From an uncultured Clostridium sp. (GTDB lineage Bacteria > Bacillota > Clostridia > TANB77 > CAG-508), in contig CANOGC010000003.1 of the NCBI GenBank assembly GCA_947565445.1, positions 1 to 59,209 on the forward strand: DNA of 59,209 bases. The letters are read 5' to 3'. The notes under the pieces are model-generated. The model was not told the origin of the DNA, ran no database searches, and saw only the letters and a list, made by a program, of their open reading frames with translations. Both the position numbers and the translations under genes were made by a program. Each line of letters begins with the position of its first letter. The first letter of the stretch is position 1. Of this stretch, positions 27,053 to 36,849 are shown piece by piece.

Positions 27053-28819
27053 TTAATCCTCCTTGTTTTCCTTAGGCTTCATATTAACACTAGCAATAAT
27101 AATAGGTAATGTTACAACCATACTAAACACATATCTATATTCACAAAATACAGGTGATGCAATTGTAGTTAACCACACTGCAAAAATTGGTATAAATACT
27201 AACAATTTCTTATATTGTTTCTTATATATCATATACATTACACAAATTAGATCTATCCAAAACATAAAACCTATACTAAAAATAAACGAAATTACTGGTA
27301 TATCTCTATTATCTATTAACTCATCCATAAAATCTAAAGTCTTATTTTCTATCATAGATGTAGTCTTAATTCCTAATTCATTTTCCATAATAACTCTAGA
27401 CACTACCCAATTACTTGCCTCTGGGTACCAATACCCATAATTATTACATAAAAATGCTTCTACTACTTCTACTGGATAACCAAACACAATTCCAGCCCAT
27501 GTTGTTATAAACTCAAATTTATTGTTACTAAAATATTCATCATCAAAACATGCTTTTACAGGGTCTGATAAAGTTGGGTCGTATAACTCTACTATATCAT
27601 CTTCTGGCAAGAAATTATATATACTTTGTTTTTGCTTATCCGTTAATTCGCTTCCTCTATCTTTTAGCACTCTTACAAATTGTTGTAATGGAATTGATAA
27701 TGCTTCTCTTACAGAACCTTTTTTTATATTAAATATTTTAAATACTGGTCCTGTATATAAAAGATAAAAGATAACTGGTATTATAGCAATTGGTAAAAGT
27801 TTTTTAATATTTTTTCTATAAAACCATAATAAAAATGGTATTGTAAGTAATACTACATATATTCCGTTATTTCTAAGCATAATTACTAATATCATGCTAA
27901 TAATTAGAAAAATCATTTTCTTCCTGCTATGCAAAAATTCCTTTTCATTATAAATTAAATCTACTAATTGTAATATAAATAATAGCATTACAATAGCAAA
28001 AGGTATGTCTTTCCATATTGTTATACTGTACATTCCAAATATTGGGTAAAAAGCAAAAAATATAAATGTACCTATTTTTATCCCATTATTTATATTCTTT
28101 TTTGACATAGTATATAATATAAAAGCAAAAATTGCAGATAATGTTAGCATTTGAAATACAGTAAATATTGCTACACCTATATTATAATTACCTATTAGTT
28201 TTCCAATGTTTAGTGCTATTGCTATTATAAATGTATGAAAAACTGGATGATGGTTTGAAAGTACATTAATTCCTTGTGTTTGATAAATCTGGTCTAATGA
28301 ATCTGGTGTAATTATAGCTGGACAGTATTTTAGAAAATAAGGTAACCAAGCAAGCATTATAATACCCCATAAAATGAAAAAGTTTGACTTTTTATTGTTA
28401 AATAATCTATTTGTTTTATCTTCTCTTTGGTTAATAGTTGGTATTACTTTTTCATACAAAAACAGTATTACTATATAAATAATAGTTGCTATACCAATAA
28501 ACTTAATAATAGAATTTAAAAATACTGTTTTAGATGAGATAATACAATCTAAACTCTTAGTTGTATCTATGCTAAATCCAATAACTTCAAATAAAGAAAA
28601 TAAGATAGAAATTATTAAAGTACAAATAACCAGTCTTTTTTCTTTTACTTGTAAAGCTTTATAAATTGATACACAAAAAATAGCAAATAGTAAAATATAT
28701 ATAATGCTATTTCCTGTATCAAAATTAGAATTAATGCTTGTATCTAAACTAATTTTTAAAGATGCAATTGTAATTAGCGCTAATACTATAGAAACTACAT
28801 ATTCTAAGCTTTTTTTCAT
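27053..28819 (-). CDS. Multi-spanning membrane protein, DUF6020-like
   Basis: 588 residues from the ATG at 28819, chosen because AAAGGA lies 10 bases upstream. About twelve membrane helices; a hydrophilic extracytoplasmic segment (about residues 380-480). Conserved-looking stretches: YCPAIITPDSLDQIYQTQGI, NHHPVFHTFIIAI, ITIWKDIPFAIVMLL and MLRNNGIYVVLL. These resemble the GT-C-like DUF6020 group, which lies in surface glycan loci and may transfer sugars from lipid carriers. Substrate unknown. CGG is only out of frame (AAC GGA, ACG GAT). Confidence 0.7.
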   Translation of the reverse strand: MKKSLEYVVSIVLALITIASLKISLDTSINSNFDTGNSIIYILLFAIFCVSIYKALQVKEKRLVICTLIISILFSLFEVIGFSIDTTKSLDCIISSKTVFLNSIIKFIGIATIIYIVILFLYEKVIPTINQREDKTNRLFNNKKSNFFILWGIIMLAWLPYFLKYCPAIITPDSLDQIYQTQGINVLSNHHPVFHTFIIAIALNIGKLIGNYNIGVAIFTVFQMLTLSAIFAFILYTMSKKNINNGIKIGTFIFFAFYPIFGMYSITIWKDIPFAIVMLLFILQLVDLIYNEKEFLHSRKKMIFLIISMILVIMLRNNGIYVVLLTIPFLLWFYRKNIKKLLPIAIIPVIFYLLYTGPVFKIFNIKKGSVREALSIPLQQFVRVLKDRGSELTDKQKQSIYNFLPEDDIVELYDPTLSDPVKACFDDEYFSNNKFEFITTWAGIVFGYPVEVVEAFLCNNYGYWYPEASNWVVSRVIMENELGIKTTSMIENKTLDFMDELIDNRDIPVISFIFSIGFMFWIDLICVMYMIYKKQYKKLLVFIPIFAVWLTTIASPVFCEYRYVFSMVVTLPIIIASVNMKPKENKED

Positions 28820-28853
28820 TATTACTACCATCCTTTCATCATCAACATATGTA

Positions 28854-29198
28854 TTAATCTTTTTCAGTTTCAATTATATTTTGTATTTCTTTTTTTAATT
28901 CTATAATATCGACCTTTACTATATACCATACACTTTTTAAATTTATTCCTTCATAATCATGTACAATTCTATTTCTTAAACCTTTTATCATGTTCCATTC
29001 TATATTAGAATATTTTTCCATAGTTTCTTTTGAAATATTTTTAACTAATTCTCCTATCTGGCTAATAATAAATACTGTTGCATCTACTGTTTTACTATCA
29101 TTACAAAATTCTTCAAATGTATAGCCTTCTGTATATACTATTGATTTATCTATATATTCTATCATTTTTTGTAATGATAAATATTCTTTACTTTTCAT
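28854..29198 (-). CDS. hepT: HepT-like HEPN ribonuclease toxin
   Basis: 114 residues, all helical. The HEPN active-site motif RNRIVHDY (R-x4-H) is present in WNMIKGLRNRIVHDYEGI. Together with the overlapping MntA-like nucleotidyltransferase it forms a HEPN/MNT type VII toxin-antitoxin pair; HepT cleaves RNA and is inactivated by AMPylation of the Tyr next to the active site (the Y of HDY). The two genes overlap by 11 bases. The pair sits between glycan genes and is probably an insertion. Confidence 0.88.
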   Translation of the reverse strand: MKSKEYLSLQKMIEYIDKSIVYTEGYTFEEFCNDSKTVDATVFIISQIGELVKNISKETMEKYSNIEWNMIKGLRNRIVHDYEGINLKSVWYIVKVDIIELKKEIQNIIETEKD

Positions 29199-29496
29199 AA
29201 ACTACTACTCCTGTTTTTTTTATTTCTTTATCTATTTTGGAATTTTCTTCAATTTCTGCTTTTTCAAATCCATCTATGTTTTTGCTAAATATTTCTTCTA
29301 GTTTTGTTATTAAACTAAATAATTTAAACCCTATTAGTTGTTCTTTTGTATCTATTATTAAGTCTAAATCACTTTCCTTTGTTGCCATATTTTTTGCATA
29401 AGACCCAAATAATACTACTTTATATACTGGTTTATCTTTTAATATTTCTTTTAATATTTTCTTTATTTCTTCTATACTATAAACTTTATCACTCAT
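29188..29496 (-). CDS. mntA: MntA-like minimal nucleotidyltransferase antitoxin
   Basis: 102 residues from the ATG at 29496, just behind GGGGGGAAGG. The catalytic signature VVLFGSYAKNMATKESDLDL (GSxAx9DxD) is present. It AMPylates and so silences its HEPN partner encoded by the overlapping downstream gene. Confidence 0.88.
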   Translation of the reverse strand: MSDKVYSIEEIKKILKEILKDKPVYKVVLFGSYAKNMATKESDLDLIIDTKEQLIGFKLFSLITKLEEIFSKNIDGFEKAEIEENSKIDKEIKKTGVVVYEK

Positions 29497-29512
29497 TCTA
29501 CCTTCCCCCCTT

Positions 29513-30583
29513 CTATTTTCCAAACACTGCTTTTACTAAATTAATACTTTGTCCTAATAATCTTCTTACATATGCAACTAATCTACGTGCAAAGAAAAGT
29601 TTAGTCATTTTATGTATATCTTCATTTTTGCAGTTTATTAGTAAATTATTAAGAACAGCTTTTTGCCTTACAGAATATTCATTATCTTTATATGCCATTT
29701 CATTTTCTAATATATAATCAATTACTTTTTTATTATGTTCGAAGAATTGTTTCATATTAGCTTTAAATTCTTTTCTACTTTTCTTATAATCTGCATACAT
29801 TATTTCTAACATTCTTCTAACAAAAAATTCGTTAATTACTTCATGATATTTTTTAAAATCTTCTTTTTTTACTAATTCATTTGATATATTTTCACATATT
29901 TTGTAAAAAGCTGATATGTATGTATTACTAGCTACAATAGATTTTTCTCTTTGTAAATAGTAATAAAGAGGATATGGAATGTATTTTATTTTTTCTGTAT
30001 CCATTAATATAAAAGGTGTAACAGATGTATCTTCGTATTCTTTGTTTGTTGGAAATTCATATGGCTCATATAAAGATTTCTTTATTATTTTATTACATGA
30101 AGACCCTTGCATTGCTCCACTTATTAGAGCTTTTTTCATATCTGTTTCTTTATCAACACGAGCTCTTGCAACATATGTATACTCTGGAGTTTTTTCAAAG
30201 ATTACATATAAATCATATATAATAATTTCATTACCTTCACTAATATATCTTCTTGCTATATCATAAAAATCTTCTGAAATGTAATCATCTGAATCTATAA
30301 CACTAATATACTTACCATTTGCAAGAGAAATCCCAACATTTTTTGTATCTGCTAGTCCCTTGTTTGGTTTCTCATTATATATAAATAAACTCTTATATTG
30401 TTCTGGTAATTTTTCTATATATTCGTTTATTACTTTTTTAGAATTATCTGTTGAACCATCATTTACAATAATAACTTCGCAATCTTCTTTTATAGCATTT
30501 TTTATTGAATCTAAACATTTAATAACATACTTTTCTGTATTATATACAGGTACTATAATTGAAAATAATATATCTTTTTCCAT
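29513..30583 (-). CDS. GT2 family glycosyltransferase
   Basis: 356 residues. GT-A fold with IIVPVYNTEKYVIKCLDSI, VIIVNDGSTDNSKKVI, and SVIDSDDYIS (DxD). The C-terminal region is helical and family-variable, ending near the membrane with a basic tail. It adds a sugar during synthesis of a surface polysaccharide. RBS AAAGGAG; it lies between the HEPN/MNT pair and the Wzm/Wzt exporter. Confidence 0.9.
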   Translation of the reverse strand: MEKDILFSIIVPVYNTEKYVIKCLDSIKNAIKEDCEVIIVNDGSTDNSKKVINEYIEKLPEQYKSLFIYNEKPNKGLADTKNVGISLANGKYISVIDSDDYISEDFYDIARRYISEGNEIIIYDLYVIFEKTPEYTYVARARVDKETDMKKALISGAMQGSSCNKIIKKSLYEPYEFPTNKEYEDTSVTPFILMDTEKIKYIPYPLYYYLQREKSIVASNTYISAFYKICENISNELVKKEDFKKYHEVINEFFVRRMLEIMYADYKKSRKEFKANMKQFFEHNKKVIDYILENEMAYKDNEYSVRQKAVLNNLLINCKNEDIHKMTKLFFARRLVAYVRRLLGQSINLVKAVFGK

Positions 30584-30599
30584 CGTATTCTCCTTTATA

Positions 30600-30722
30600 A
30601 TATGTCGAAAAAATCGAAGATTTTTTCATATATAACAAGGTTAATTTACCTTAGTATGTGCAATTGCGAAGCAATTTGCACATGTGTGCATCGAAAGCTT
30701 TGCTTTCGCTAATGCACAATTT
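30600..30722. repeat. Cluster of small hairpins between GT2 and the ABC exporter
   Basis: Three hairpins in about 120 bases: AAAAAATCGAAGATTTTTT, GTGCAATTGC/GCAATTTGCAC, and GTGTGCATCGAAAGC/GCTTTCGCTAATGCAC. All have short NNGAAG-like or CTTTG loops. They are probably degenerate interspersed repeats or RNA processing/termination signals; no gene. Confidence 0.5.
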
Positions 30723-30724
30723 CC

Positions 30725-31495
30725 TTATAACTCTTCTGCAAATCCTTTTTGTAATTTCTTAAATATGAAATATCCTATTACCATTAAAATTACAGATATT
30801 ACAAATAATATTACTAAATTTCTCATATTAGGCATTTGTTGATAATAGAAAATATCTCTATAAGCATTTATTATATGTGTCATTGGGTTTAATTGCATAA
30901 TAACCCTTAAGTTTTCTGGAAGTTGATCCAATTTATATACAATTGGTGTAATATAAAATGCTGCCATTAAAAATACACTTATAATATGCTCTAAATCTCT
31001 AATATATATTGTAATAGCAGATAATATAAAGCTAATTCCTAATAATAATATGCATTGTATAAGTAGTATTACTGGATATAATAGTATAAACTTTGAAAAA
31101 CCTATTCCAGATATTAGTACAAATGCTAATATAATAATTGTTGAAATAAGAAAATTTATTGCTCCACTTATTACACTAGATATAGGCAAAATTTCTCTTG
31201 GAAAATACACTTTTTTTACTATATTATCATTTATAATTACACTAAGTGTTCCTCCAGTTACAGTTGTTGTAAAGAATGTCCAAGGTATTAACCCTACACA
31301 AACATATATATAGTATGTGTCATCACCACTTGCAAGTAATGCTCCAAATACAACAGAATATACAAGTAGTTGTAATAATGGGTTTAAAAATGACCATAAA
31401 ACACCTAAAAAGGATTGCTTATACCTTCCCCTTATTTCCTTTTTTGTATTACTTTTTAACAATTCTCTATAATTATATAATTCTTTAAATATCAT
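30725..31495 (-). CDS. ABC polysaccharide export permease, Wzm/TagG type
   Basis: 256 residues with six membrane helices. Typical features: RYKQSFLGVLWSFLNPLLQL at the N-terminus (ABC-2 signature), FFTTTVTGGTLSVIINDNIV and LDQLPENLRVIMQLNPMTHI near the C-terminus. With the ATPase encoded just downstream it exports undecaprenyl-linked glycan or teichoic acid across the membrane. Confidence 0.92.
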   Translation of the reverse strand: MIFKELYNYRELLKSNTKKEIRGRYKQSFLGVLWSFLNPLLQLLVYSVVFGALLASGDDTYYIYVCVGLIPWTFFTTTVTGGTLSVIINDNIVKKVYFPREILPISSVISGAINFLISTIIILAFVLISGIGFSKFILLYPVILLIQCILLLGISFILSAITIYIRDLEHIISVFLMAAFYITPIVYKLDQLPENLRVIMQLNPMTHIINAYRDIFYYQQMPNMRNLVILFVISVILMVIGYFIFKKLQKGFAEEL

Positions 31496-31511
31496 TATTT
31501 TCTCCTCTTTC

Positions 31512-32250
31512 TTATGCTGTTTCCTCTAGGTATTTATTTACTACTTCTTCAATTTTTCCATCTAATTTAATAGAACCTTGATGTAGCCATACAGCTCTTG
31601 TACAAAATCTTTTAACAGATTCCATACCATGTGTTACAAAAACAATTGTTTTCCCTTCTTGTTTTAGTTCTTCAATCTTTCTAAAACATTTTTCTTGAAA
31701 ATGTTGGTCTCCAACTGATAATATTTCATCTATTAATAAAATATCTGCATCTACATTAATAGCAACTGAAAATGCAAGTCTCATATACATTCCAGATGAA
31801 TATGTACGAACTGGATTGTCTATAAAATCTTGTAATTCTGAAAATTCAATTATTTGACCGAAGCCTACCCTCGATTTCTTTTCTTGTTAATCCAAAAATT
31901 GATGCATTAAAGTATATATTTTCTCTTCCTGAAAAATCTGGATGAAAGCCTGCTCCTAATTCTAAAAGAGATGTTAACTTTCCATTTGTTTCAATTTTCC
32001 CTTTATTAGGATATATAATTTTTGTCATTAATTTTAGTAATGTTGATTTTCCACTTCCATTTACACCAATTAATGCAACAACTTCTCCCTTTTTTATATC
32101 TAAATTAATATCTTTTAATATAGGTCTTACTTCTTTTTTACCTCTATTCCAAAATAATATTTTTTCTTTTATTGTATTGGTTTTATCATATACAATATTA
32201 AAAGACTTGTCCACATGCTCTACTCTTATCGCAACGTCATCGTTTGACAT
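31512..32250 (-). CDS. ABC polysaccharide export ATPase, Wzt/TagH type (one CGG +1 site)
   Basis: I take the ATG at 32250 ([19 protein letters not shown]) because GGGAGGAAG precedes it. Walker [13 protein letters not shown] and the [17 protein letters not shown] stretch lie before codon 131. There CTT CGG T (31860-31858) must shift +1 to give [20 protein letters not shown], the stretch found in all Wzt/TagH proteins, then the ABC signature [12 protein letters not shown] and Walker [13 protein letters not shown]. Zero-frame translation stops four codons on, leaving a dead half-ATPase. The joined protein has 245 residues. The partner permease lies directly downstream in the operon. Confidence 0.92.
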
Positions 32251-32317
32251 TATTTCTTCCTCCCTCATTTTTAGGTTTTTTGCAATTATATCATAATTTA
32301 TATTAATTTCAAATAAA

Positions 32318-33460
32318 TTATAAAATTTTCTCCATAAATTCATACCACATTTCTTCCACATTCTCCATTTTATATGCTTCAGACATTTTACGAGACATCC
32401 TCCCCATTTCTATTCTCATATTATCATTACAAATTAATTCATTTACCTTGTCTGCCATTTGCTTTATATCTCTATTTGGTATTAGATACCCATTTTTTCC
32501 ATTTTTAATAATTTCCTGAGGTCCCTTTGCACTATCAAATGCAAGAAGAGGAATTCCAAAACTTTCTGCTTCAATTAAAGCTAGTCCAAAACTCTCATGA
32601 AAAGATGTCATAATATATATAGAAGATTGTAATAGTAACTCTCTTAACTCATTTTCTTCTTTAAACTCTACTGTTACACTATTTTCTAAATTCTTTTGTT
32701 GTATCTTTTTAAGAATTTCTTCCTTTTGTCCCCCATCTCCTGCTATATGTAAATGCCAATCTGGATTTTTATTATTAACTTGTTCAAATACATCTATTAA
32801 ATCTAAAAAACCTTTTTCACTAGATAATCTACCAACAGAAACGATATTTTTACTTGTTAGTTTTGATGTTTCTTCTGGGTAATATTTAAGGCAATGTGGA
32901 ATATATATGCACTCTGTTTTTGTTCCTTTTAGCTTTTCTATATACATTTTTGTTAATTGCTTAGATACTGGCATAAAATAATCTATATTTTTTAATGATT
33001 TTACTACTTCTCTTACATATTTTTCATTTCCATTGTTATTATGTTCTTGTGCAATTTTGATTACATGTTTATCTCCATATCTTCCAAGCAATTTACTATG
33101 AATATATCTAGTAGAAATAGCAATATCGCATGATAAATTTTTTATTGCATTTATCATCAATTTTCGTCTTAAATACAATACTTTAACAGATTTCATTCCC
33201 TCTTTTAAAATTTTCAATATTTGAAATTTTTTTAATGCCATTTTAAATTCTTCTTTATTAGGTTTTAAATTAGGCATTAAATATCTAATCTTTACCCTCT
33301 CATCAATTTCAAATGCAGGTGCTTCGCAAATCTGATAATTTACAATTATTTCTACTTCATATTTTTTAGCCAATATGTTACTTAATGTAGCAATTGTTTT
33401 TTCTACCCCTCCTGCGGAAAGGTGGAGTGCTAATATTGTTATTTTCAACTTTTTCTTCAT
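32318..33460 (-). CDS. GT4 family glycosyltransferase
   Basis: 380 residues from the ATG at 33460 (a GTG at 33466 is also possible). The N-terminal Rossmann loop [17 protein letters not shown] and C-terminal [19 protein letters not shown] plus [20 protein letters not shown] (GT4 E-x7-E) are clear. The first ~80 bases overlap the 3' end of the O-antigen-ligase-like gene in another frame, so translation is probably coupled. It transfers a sugar from a nucleotide donor in surface glycan synthesis. Confidence 0.9.
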   Translation of the reverse strand: MKKKLKITILALHLSAGGVEKTIATLSNILAKKYEVEIIVNYQICEAPAFEIDERVKIRYLMPNLKPNKEEFKMALKKFQILKILKEGMKSVKVLYLRRKLMINAIKNLSCDIAISTRYIHSKLLGRYGDKHVIKIAQEHNNNGNEKYVREVVKSLKNIDYFMPVSKQLTKMYIEKLKGTKTECIYIPHCLKYYPEETSKLTSKNIVSVGRLSSEKGFLDLIDVFEQVNNKNPDWHLHIAGDGGQKEEILKKIQQKNLENSVTVEFKEENELRELLLQSSIYIMTSFHESFGLALIEAESFGIPLLAFDSAKGPQEIIKNGKNGYLIPNRDIKQMADKVNELICNDNMRIEMGRMSRKMSEAYKMENVEEMWYEFMEKIL

Positions 33461-34775
33461 CCTCACTTCTTATTTCATAATCATATTTTACTAAAATAAT
33501 AGCTATATATATACTAACTGCTGGTGAAACTAAAACATGTCCTGCAAGTAGAGCTACCACTGCTGCCATTACAATAGAATATATAAGTTCTATTGTGATT
33601 TTATTTTTGTTTTTCATAGTGTAACGAATAAACATAACTGCAAAAACTAGTATTGGTACTGCAAATAGTATTGTTCCTATTACTCCACTACAAAATAGAA
33701 TATCATAATAGTCCATTTCTGTTAGTTTTAATTCTTTAATATTACCATCTTTATTTTCAATAAAACCTAATCCCATTAGTTTAGTTACTAAATTACTATT
33801 TGTAAATTTTTCTTTATTGGCTTTTAAGAAATCATCTCTTCCACTAACTGTAGTTGTTTTAAGTTCTTCAAAATCCTTAAATTCTGTTAAAGTTGGTGGC
33901 TTTTGTTCTCCAAACCTTATCATTTCTTCTGTAATTGGAAATATATTTCCATAGATGTTAGTTAAATTTTTGCCAACTGGTGTTAATCCTGTTACTAAAT
34001 ATATGCATATTAAACATGCAAAAAATATTCCCGCTTTTTTATATAAATATTTTTCATTTTTGATTTTTCCATTTATTATACATGCAAAAATGATTGATAC
34101 TATTAATATTATCAGTCCAAAATATGGTACTTTTGTCCCTAATTGTAGTACTGCATAAACAAATAATAATATAAAAATTGTATCTTTAATACTAAATTTC
34201 TTATTTGATAAATCTGCTACTAAAAATGGAGATAGCAAACATAAAATTGCACCTATTTCATTTGCTGAATAAAATAATCCTACTGTTCCTGCTTTATCTC
34301 CTGCTTTATAAGTAGGAAATGCAATTCCTATAATACTACAAATAAATATTGTTATAACATAAATCATGAGAGATGTGTTAAATATCTTTCTATCTATTTT
34401 AATTTCATATGCTTTAAATATTGGAATTAATGATACCATAATAATTGGTAAATAAAAGTTCTTTATTAACCCTTTTGCTTGTGTAAGTATAAGTGTAGAT
34501 CCGTTTTGCATATAGCTATTTGCAATAAAACCTATCATATATAATAATAAAATGCCAAAATATACACACATTCCTATTTTATACTTCCCTTTAGCTTTTA
34601 TAATTCCTAATATAGCTACAAATGCCATAAAAATTGTTCTAATAATCATTCCAAATGTAATATTTAATCCTATATATTCGATACTTAAACTGGTTATAAT
34701 ATCAATTATTGGTTGTAATATAATAAATGCAATAATTATGTTTGGTATAGTTATTTTTTCTTTTAATTTTTCCAT
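33378..34775 (-). CDS. O-antigen ligase-like membrane protein
   Basis: 465 residues, RBS AAAGGAG. Ten to twelve membrane helices with the larger extracytoplasmic loop (about residues 275-345, FGEQKPPTLTEFKDFEELKT) typical of Wzy/WaaL-type enzymes, preceded by VLQLGTKVPYFGLIILIVSI. In Gram-positive bacteria such proteins polymerise or ligate surface polysaccharide units. The C-terminal 30 residues overlap the next gene and are hydrophilic. CGG occurs out of frame only (AAC GGA, GCG GGA). Confidence 0.78.
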   Translation of the reverse strand: MEKLKEKITIPNIIIAFIILQPIIDIITSLSIEYIGLNITFGMIIRTIFMAFVAILGIIKAKGKYKIGMCVYFGILLLYMIGFIANSYMQNGSTLILTQAKGLIKNFYLPIIMVSLIPIFKAYEIKIDRKIFNTSLMIYVITIFICSIIGIAFPTYKAGDKAGTVGLFYSANEIGAILCLLSPFLVADLSNKKFSIKDTIFILLFVYAVLQLGTKVPYFGLIILIVSIIFACIINGKIKNEKYLYKKAGIFFACLICIYLVTGLTPVGKNLTNIYGNIFPITEEMIRFGEQKPPTLTEFKDFEELKTTTVSGRDDFLKANKEKFTNSNLVTKLMGLGFIENKDGNIKELKLTEMDYYDILFCSGVIGTILFAVPILVFAVMFIRYTMKNKNKITIELIYSIVMAAVVALLAGHVLVSPAVSIYIAIILVKYDYEIRSEDEEKVENNNISTPPFRRRGRKNNCYIK

Positions 34776-34795
34776 TATTTTCTCCTTTTTATAGA

Positions 34796-34850
34796 ACCCT
34801 CTGTCTGCTTTGCAGACACCCCCCTTGAATAAAGGTGCCTTTACTCTACT
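34796..34850 (+). repeat. Structured intergenic repeat, copy 2
   Basis: Hairpin GTCTGCTTTGCAGAC, then CCCCCCTTGAATAAAGG and GCCTTTACTCTAC. It matches the 3' half of copy 1 (22450-22512) while the first hairpin covaries. Confidence 0.65.
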
Positions 34851-34868
34851 GTTTTAGACTAGCTCTAT

Positions 34869-35846
34869 TTACAATTTGCGAATTATATCTTTTAGTTTTT
34901 GGAATGGTATTATAATAAATAAACAGTTTGAATAGAATATATTACAATTAAGTTTAAATATTTTGCTTTGTTTTTTATAGTACTTGTTTTTTCTCCAATT
35001 AGGATACTTTAATTTCATAATATTTGCAATCTTTTTTACTTCTTGTTTTCCTTCTTTATATTCTAAAAACCTACCATTTCCTGCATATAACAAGTGTTTA
35101 ATATAAATAAATTCTAATTCTTCTTCATATTGCGCTTTTGTTTGTTTAAATCCATTTTCTAATATTTCAAGTACATTATAAATTGATAATAATTTTTCGT
35201 TAAACTGTGTTTGCCTCATGGTAGAGCCTTTTCTTATGTAATAATAATACATTGGCTCTTCTAAATATGTAATATTATTAGCATATATAGCAATAAGTGG
35301 AATTATTGCTATATCTTCATAAATACCTGTTTTAGGAAAATATAGGTTATTTTTCTTTAAAATCTCTGTTTTAATTAGCTTATTACATGGTCCTGCAACA
35401 GAAACTATATAATCTTTTTTTATATCTTCTGTCTTTTGTGGAATTGCTTTTTTTACTACTTTATTCGTATTAGTTATTTCAAAATAATCACAAACACAGA
35501 TATCTGCTTGTTCTTGTTGTAGTTTATTATACATTTTGCTAAGCATATTATTGTGGATTTCATCATCTGCATCTACAAAAGTAATAAATTCGCCTTTTGC
35601 CAAATCTATTCCTATGTTTCTTGCACTTCCTTGGCCCTCATTTTCTTTCTTAATAACTTCTATAATATCATATTTAGTTTTATATTCTTTTAATATCTTG
35701 CTTGTATAATCTGTTGAACCATCATTTATTACTATAATTTCAATTTCTTTTAAGTCATTTCCAATTATACTATCTAAACAAGATTTTATATACTTTTCTC
35801 CGTTATATACTGGAACAATTACACTTACCTTTATCATACTTAACAT
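34869..35846 (-). CDS. GT2 family glycosyltransferase
   Basis: 325 residues. KVSVIVPVYNGEKYIKSCLD, IIVINDGSTDYTSKI, and ITFVDADDEIH (DxD) define the GT-A domain. The C-terminal third is helical and basic. The start 35846 uses AAAGGA; MIKV at residue 4 is an alternative. It is one of a run of glycosyltransferases (34869-37929) on the minus strand that probably build one surface glycan. Confidence 0.9.
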   Translation of the reverse strand: MLSMIKVSVIVPVYNGEKYIKSCLDSIIGNDLKEIEIIVINDGSTDYTSKILKEYKTKYDIIEVIKKENEGQGSARNIGIDLAKGEFITFVDADDEIHNNMLSKMYNKLQQEQADICVCDYFEITNTNKVVKKAIPQKTEDIKKDYIVSVAGPCNKLIKTEILKKNNLYFPKTGIYEDIAIIPLIAIYANNITYLEEPMYYYYIRKGSTMRQTQFNEKLLSIYNVLEILENGFKQTKAQYEEELEFIYIKHLLYAGNGRFLEYKEGKQEVKKIANIMKLKYPNWRKNKYYKKQSKIFKLNCNIFYSNCLFIIIPFQKLKDIIRKL

Positions 35847-35889
35847 TATTCCTTTCTCAAGGCAAAGATTATTTTTTAACTGTTTCTTC

Positions 35890-36837
35890 TTAAGTTATCA
35901 GTAATAAATACCAATTAATATTGATAGATAAAATCACTTTTTTTATAAGTTGTTTAATGTTTTTTGGTTTAATATTACTTATCATTTTCCTATTTTTGAT
36001 TTCTTTAATGTATTGTCTTCTATCTTTTTTATTAAGCAATTTTAGTTTTAGTAAAATTGCATTTGTATAGTATGTTTTTAAATCTTCTCTTGCTTCTAAT
36101 ACATTAAATTGTTCAATAAATTGTATCATATTATCATAATGTAATAAACAGTCTTGTACTCTTTTTATTGTTTTTTGATAATCATCATTTCTTGTTATGC
36201 TTTCATCTGTTTGTACATAATTATATCCATAAAAATTAATTGATTTAACAGATTTTGAATTTACTAAAATAAGTGGAATTAGTCCAAAATCTTCATGATA
36301 AGTTCCTTTTCTAAAAAAAAGATTGTTTTTTGTAAATAATTCTTTTTTAAAAGCATATAAACATGGTGAATCCATTAATATATCTGAAAATGCAAGTTCT
36401 TTAAATGCTTTTTCACCATTTATATTATCAAAAACAGGTCCATCTATTCTTCGTATAGCTTGTCCGTCACTATCTACATGTGTTGCTTTATATTTTATTA
36501 TATCAATATCTTTGTCTAAATAAATATTTAGAGTTTTTATTAAGTTTGGTGATACATAGTCATCTGAATCTACAAATATAATGTACTCTCCTTCCACGTG
36601 TTCTATTCCAAAATTACGTGCAGAGGCAACACCTTCGTTTTCTTTTTTGTAATACGAAATGTCTTTTCCACATTCTTCAACTTGCTCTTTTATTATCTCT
36701 TCTGTTTTATCTGTAGAGCCGTCATTTACAATTACAAGTTCTATGTTTTCGTCTAATTGTCCTATTACTGAATCTATTGCTCTTTTTATTGTTTTTTCTC
36801 TGTTGTATACTGGGATAATTACTGATATTTTAGCCAT
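35890..36837 (-). CDS. GT2 family glycosyltransferase
   Basis: 315 residues. ISVIIPVYNREKTIKRAIDS, LVIVNDGSTDKTEEI, and IIFVDSDDYVS (DxD) are present. It has the same architecture as the preceding GT2 but only moderate similarity, so the two probably add different sugars. GAC GGC and GAC GGA contain CGG out of frame only. RBS AAAGGA. Confidence 0.9.
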   Translation of the reverse strand: MAKISVIIPVYNREKTIKRAIDSVIGQLDENIELVIVNDGSTDKTEEIIKEQVEECGKDISYYKKENEGVASARNFGIEHVEGEYIIFVDSDDYVSPNLIKTLNIYLDKDIDIIKYKATHVDSDGQAIRRIDGPVFDNINGEKAFKELAFSDILMDSPCLYAFKKELFTKNNLFFRKGTYHEDFGLIPLILVNSKSVKSINFYGYNYVQTDESITRNDDYQKTIKRVQDCLLHYDNMIQFIEQFNVLEAREDLKTYYTNAILLKLKLLNKKDRRQYIKEIKNRKMISNIKPKNIKQLIKKVILSININWYLLLIT

Positions 36838-36849
36838 ATATTTCCTTTC

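Noticed and set aside
33378-33466. Frameshift between the O-antigen-ligase-like gene and GT4
   Set aside because: The two frames simply overlap; both genes are complete and no CGG lies at the junction.
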